Position numbers and translations under genes: made by a program. A stretch of DNA of 64,000 nt from Citrus sinensis (Eukaryota > Streptophyta > Magnoliopsida > Sapindales > Rutaceae), in assembly GCF_022201045.2 (NCBI RefSeq), contig NC_068563.1, forward strand, positions 29,857,001-29,921,000, in the 5' to 3' direction. Each line of letters begins with the position of its first letter. The first letter of the stretch is position 1. The notes under the pieces are model-generated. The model was given only the letters and a program-made list of their open reading frames with translations, searched no databases and was not told the origin of the DNA. Positions 61,178-64,000 of the stretch are shown here, one piece after another.

Positions 61178-62782
61178 TTGATCATGGTGGTAAGTGATGT
61201 TGTATTGCTGAGAGGTTTGTTTCAAGTAAATTTAAGCAACTTAAAACTGAAGACACATGCCGAACAACGGGACTAGATTTTTTGAGGCTGGTGATGCTCT
61301 TTGTGGATATTGATTGTTGTCTGGTGGAGGTGGTTTAACTTGGTTTACAGATGCAGCTGATGAAAACATGTCAGTGTTTGTCTGGGAGGAGCCATTAAGA
61401 TTTGGAGGACTAGGCAAGTTTTAGGTGTATAAAGATTACTGTTATGATTGTCTCATTGGGAAATTTATTTATGAAATTTCATTTTCAAGGTTTTTCTTGC
61501 TATTATTTATAGTATAAGATTAGGAAGATGTATAACAGAAATGATGCTTTCTGGAATTGTTCCTGGGTTCTGACAGCTGAGTCTGTAATAGCAGTTTTAA
61601 TTTATTCATCAATATAGGATGTAGCTTGGGCTTCATACAGTACGATGATGTTATAATTCTTCCTAAATTCATTTTATTGGATATTTTATTTCTTGTATTG
61701 TTTGGCGGATTTCATAATTCATACCTCCTCCTTGACTTGGGGACGAGCTCAAAAGACGGCTGCTTGTTTTTCTCTTGTTCTTCTCTTTCTTTCAGGGGTA
61801 AGTGAAGATAAATTAGGGGTATTTTTGGATTCTTTTTGACGATGGATGAAATCAATCCGTTATGTTCTGTGACATTGTATGAGATCAAGTCGTTTGTTCC
61901 CCCACCACAGTTGCATCAGTCTATTGGTTCAACTGTTTTCCAATATTAAAAATGCATTTGAGACAAATCATTGTCTTCTATCAATCAGTAACGTTTTTTC
62001 TTTTTCTGAGATGTAAGTAACCCAAGGAGCATTAATCTGGAATTATTCATTAATCAGCCACTCACCTCGTATTCTATTGTCGTCATTGGATATGGCACAG
62101 CCGGCTAAAATATTTTAGGTATTGAATTCGATGGAACTAATGTCATTATGAACCCGTCATGCTTGTGCTCTACGATAATATTCACAGCTTTCCGATTCTA
62201 ATGGAATAGTGTCGTGGCTCAATTCCATGCTTTCCCGCTGATAATCTACTGGTTCGCTAAGAAAGCATTGCATGTAGGCGTGCAGGCTAGATGCCAACTA
62301 TCAATCAATTCAACCTCACAATCTCTCACGAACTTTTTCCTCAAGCATTTTTTGTGTCAACATCTATGTCTTAATTCAAAGCAACTGAAGTTATTCTTGA
62401 ATCTCCTTTAATAGGAAAAGTTTTTGGCAAAATAAATTGTACTTCGGTCCTTGCGCAAAAATGTTCGAGTTCCACATTGTCATGTGGCTGACGACTGTTA
62501 ACAACAAACACAAGTATTGATATGGATTCCAGCATTCGGTACTTATTTCGGTGCTTCCATAAGCTTCTTCTACACAAGTTAGAAAAGAAACACTAAATGT
62601 GATGAGATAGCTATCAGAGAAAAGGATCCCCTTAAAATGAAGCACCAGCTTGGCAAACAACCTAGGACATTTTAAAATGTCTATTACATGATAAATAGGC
62701 AAATTATGAGTATCTTCATGAAGGTTGAAAAGACGAGAGGACTAAAAAGGTGTATAGCGTAATTATATAATTATGGGGGAAA
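61178..62782. other. Spacer between the retrotransposon and the cyclophilin gene
   Basis: Continues the sequence broken by the retrotransposon and holds the cyclophilin 3' flank at its right end. Small frames at 62214-62411 and on the minus strand at 62371-62702 have no family resemblance. Nothing else recognised. Confidence 0.45.
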
Positions 62783-64000
62783 TCACAGAGGAAGTTCACC
62801 GCTGTCTGCAACGACGACTTTGCTCTTCGGAGTGCCATTCTGCCTCCCTTCAGCTTCAACCTTGTAAACTACATCCATCCCCGATAGCACCTTTCCAAAT
62901 ACAACATGCCTGCCATCCAACCTGCAAGCCATTCCAATGATAAGTTGACAAAGATAAAACATCTTATATGGTAGAAAAATCAAACATCTGGGGTTTTAAA
63001 TTGATCATAATTGTGAATGCTTTTATAATCCACATTGTTCTTCTGCAGCACATGTAACACAACTAGGGTCATATTTAAGAGTCCAGACAAGCATATCTGG
63101 CTAAAGCGGAGGCCTCCAAAAGGCGTGATTTGCAGAAACTTGTACAAAATAGCATTACATGAACTAATATCCCTATGAGGGATACCATACACATGATAAA
63201 GTAAAGATTTAAAAAATTTCAAAGTAAGAAAATTTGCTTAGATTATGCTTTCCATTTATCTCTTTGTGGGTGCAGATATAATTACCAGCTAGTTGTCACA
63301 GTTGTAATGAAGAATTGTGAACCATTGGTGTCTGGACCAGCATTTGCCATTGACAAAAGCCCTGTTCACAGAATTTAATATACGTTACATTGAATGCTTT
63401 TAACCATTGAATAATGCTTGCATGGCCGTATACAAACCAATCAAAAGAATGGGCTAATAAGTGTACCTGGGCCAGTGTGCTTCAGTTTGAAATTTTCGTC
63501 AGGGAACTTCTCTCCATAAATTGACTCTCCACCTCTTCCATCACCAAGAGTGAAATCACCTCCTTGAAGCATAAAGCTGGGAATAATCCTATGGAACGTA
63601 CTTCCCTTGTAGTGGAGTGGCTTCCCGCTCTTGCCAATCCCTTTCTCCCCTGAAATGATAAAGTGATATACACCAAAACAACGGCCAAGTACACCGTTAC
63701 TATCCAATGGTTCAAATACATTGAAAATGATATGCCATTAAAATTTCATTTGCAGTTTTACACAGTTTTTTGAATTCCTATGAATAATATTAGCTGTTTA
63801 AATTTCTAATTTGCTTGAAGAAAATGTATTGTCTTTCACGTATCTTGTAACTATAGTAAGATCACTGATGAACTGAGAGAGGTGGTGCAGCAAATTTGAT
63901 TTTTAACTCAAAAAAATTTAAGATCTTTAATCATGTATTAGGCGTCAAGTCAACTCAAACAAAGAAAGCCAAGATCGCTGCACAAATTTACCTGTGCACA
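62783..64000 (-). CDS. ROC7: Cyclophilin peptidyl-prolyl cis-trans isomerase, ROC7-like (5' end missing)
   Basis: Four minus-strand exons lie in the window: 63992-64000 (end of an exon continuing outside), 63467-63649, 63286-63361 and 62783-62921; the stop TGA is at 62783-62785. They join in phase to cover the C-terminal two thirds of the cyclophilin fold. Active-site segments are [16 protein letters not shown] (catalytic Arg and the QGGDF motif), [17 protein letters not shown] and [12 protein letters not shown]. The insertion [16 protein letters not shown] is typical of divergent plant cyclophilins. The C-terminus [12 protein letters not shown], with no retention signal seen, matches the secretory-pathway ROC7 type, whose N-terminal signal peptide would lie outside the window. 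The gene assignment leans on the matching Arabidopsis neighbourhood. Proline isomerisation and protein folding is the inferred role. Confidence 0.9.

Noticed and set aside
1-64000. CRISPR arrays, bacterial operons, rRNA or tRNA genes
   Set aside because: The sequence is plant nuclear DNA with introns; no regularly spaced repeat array or tRNA-like cloverleaf was noticed, though tRNAs were not searched computationally.

Overview
The window is nuclear DNA of a flowering plant, almost certainly a eudicot. The evidence is AT-rich intergenic DNA, GT-AG introns, plant-only protein families (PDR-type ABCG transporter, ELF4, AIRP2-like RING ligase, PRISE reductase, type I CAX exchanger) and LTR/hAT transposons. 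A woody rosid such as Citrus would fit, but this is a guess. Exon coordinates below were read by hand from splice consensus, reading phase and family alignment. Each complete multi-exon model closes in frame at a length normal for its family.

Layout: AIRP2-like E3 ligase 5' end (1-785, -); decayed cis-prenyltransferase split by an hAT element (3233-5720, -); DDB2 (6387-10413, +); ABCG31 (11583-21055, +); PRISE-type reductase (22707-23882, -); vacuolar CAX exchanger (26055-28248, -); hAT debris and AT-rich spacer (28.3-32.2 kb); NudC/CS-domain co-chaperone (32234-34146, +); myo-inositol kinase (35617-37635, +); CUE/DUF1771/SMR protein (38706-44284, +); ELF4 (46726-47136, +); a complete young Ty3/gypsy retrotransposon (48667-61177, +); cyclophilin of the ROC7 type (62783-64000, -, 5' end outside).

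From memory of the Arabidopsis map, eight of these genes lie in the same order as a short chromosome 5 block (about At5g58710 to At5g58787: ROC7, SMR protein, inositol kinase, NudC-like, PRISE, DDB2, CPT, RING). ABCG31, CAX, ELF4 and the retrotransposon are extra here. The genes do not form one pathway; they are an ancestral gene neighbourhood.

The most unusual object is the 12.5 kb Athila-like retrotransposon. It has perfect TSDs, two 1383-bp LTRs differing by about four transitions, a tRNA-Asp primer site and one uninterrupted gag-pol frame. Between pol and the 3' LTR, where Athila relatives may carry an env-like gene, it has three small open frames. They are a 77-aa basic/coiled-coil protein, a 185-aa protein with a basic patch and a CCCC zinc-finger-like motif (resembling plant-virus cysteine-rich nucleic-acid-binding proteins), and a full-length 222-aa LONELY GUY (cytokinin-activating phosphoribohydrolase) homologue whose catalytic motif is altered. 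Downstream lie two copies of a 59-bp unit that keep the same potential stem-loop.
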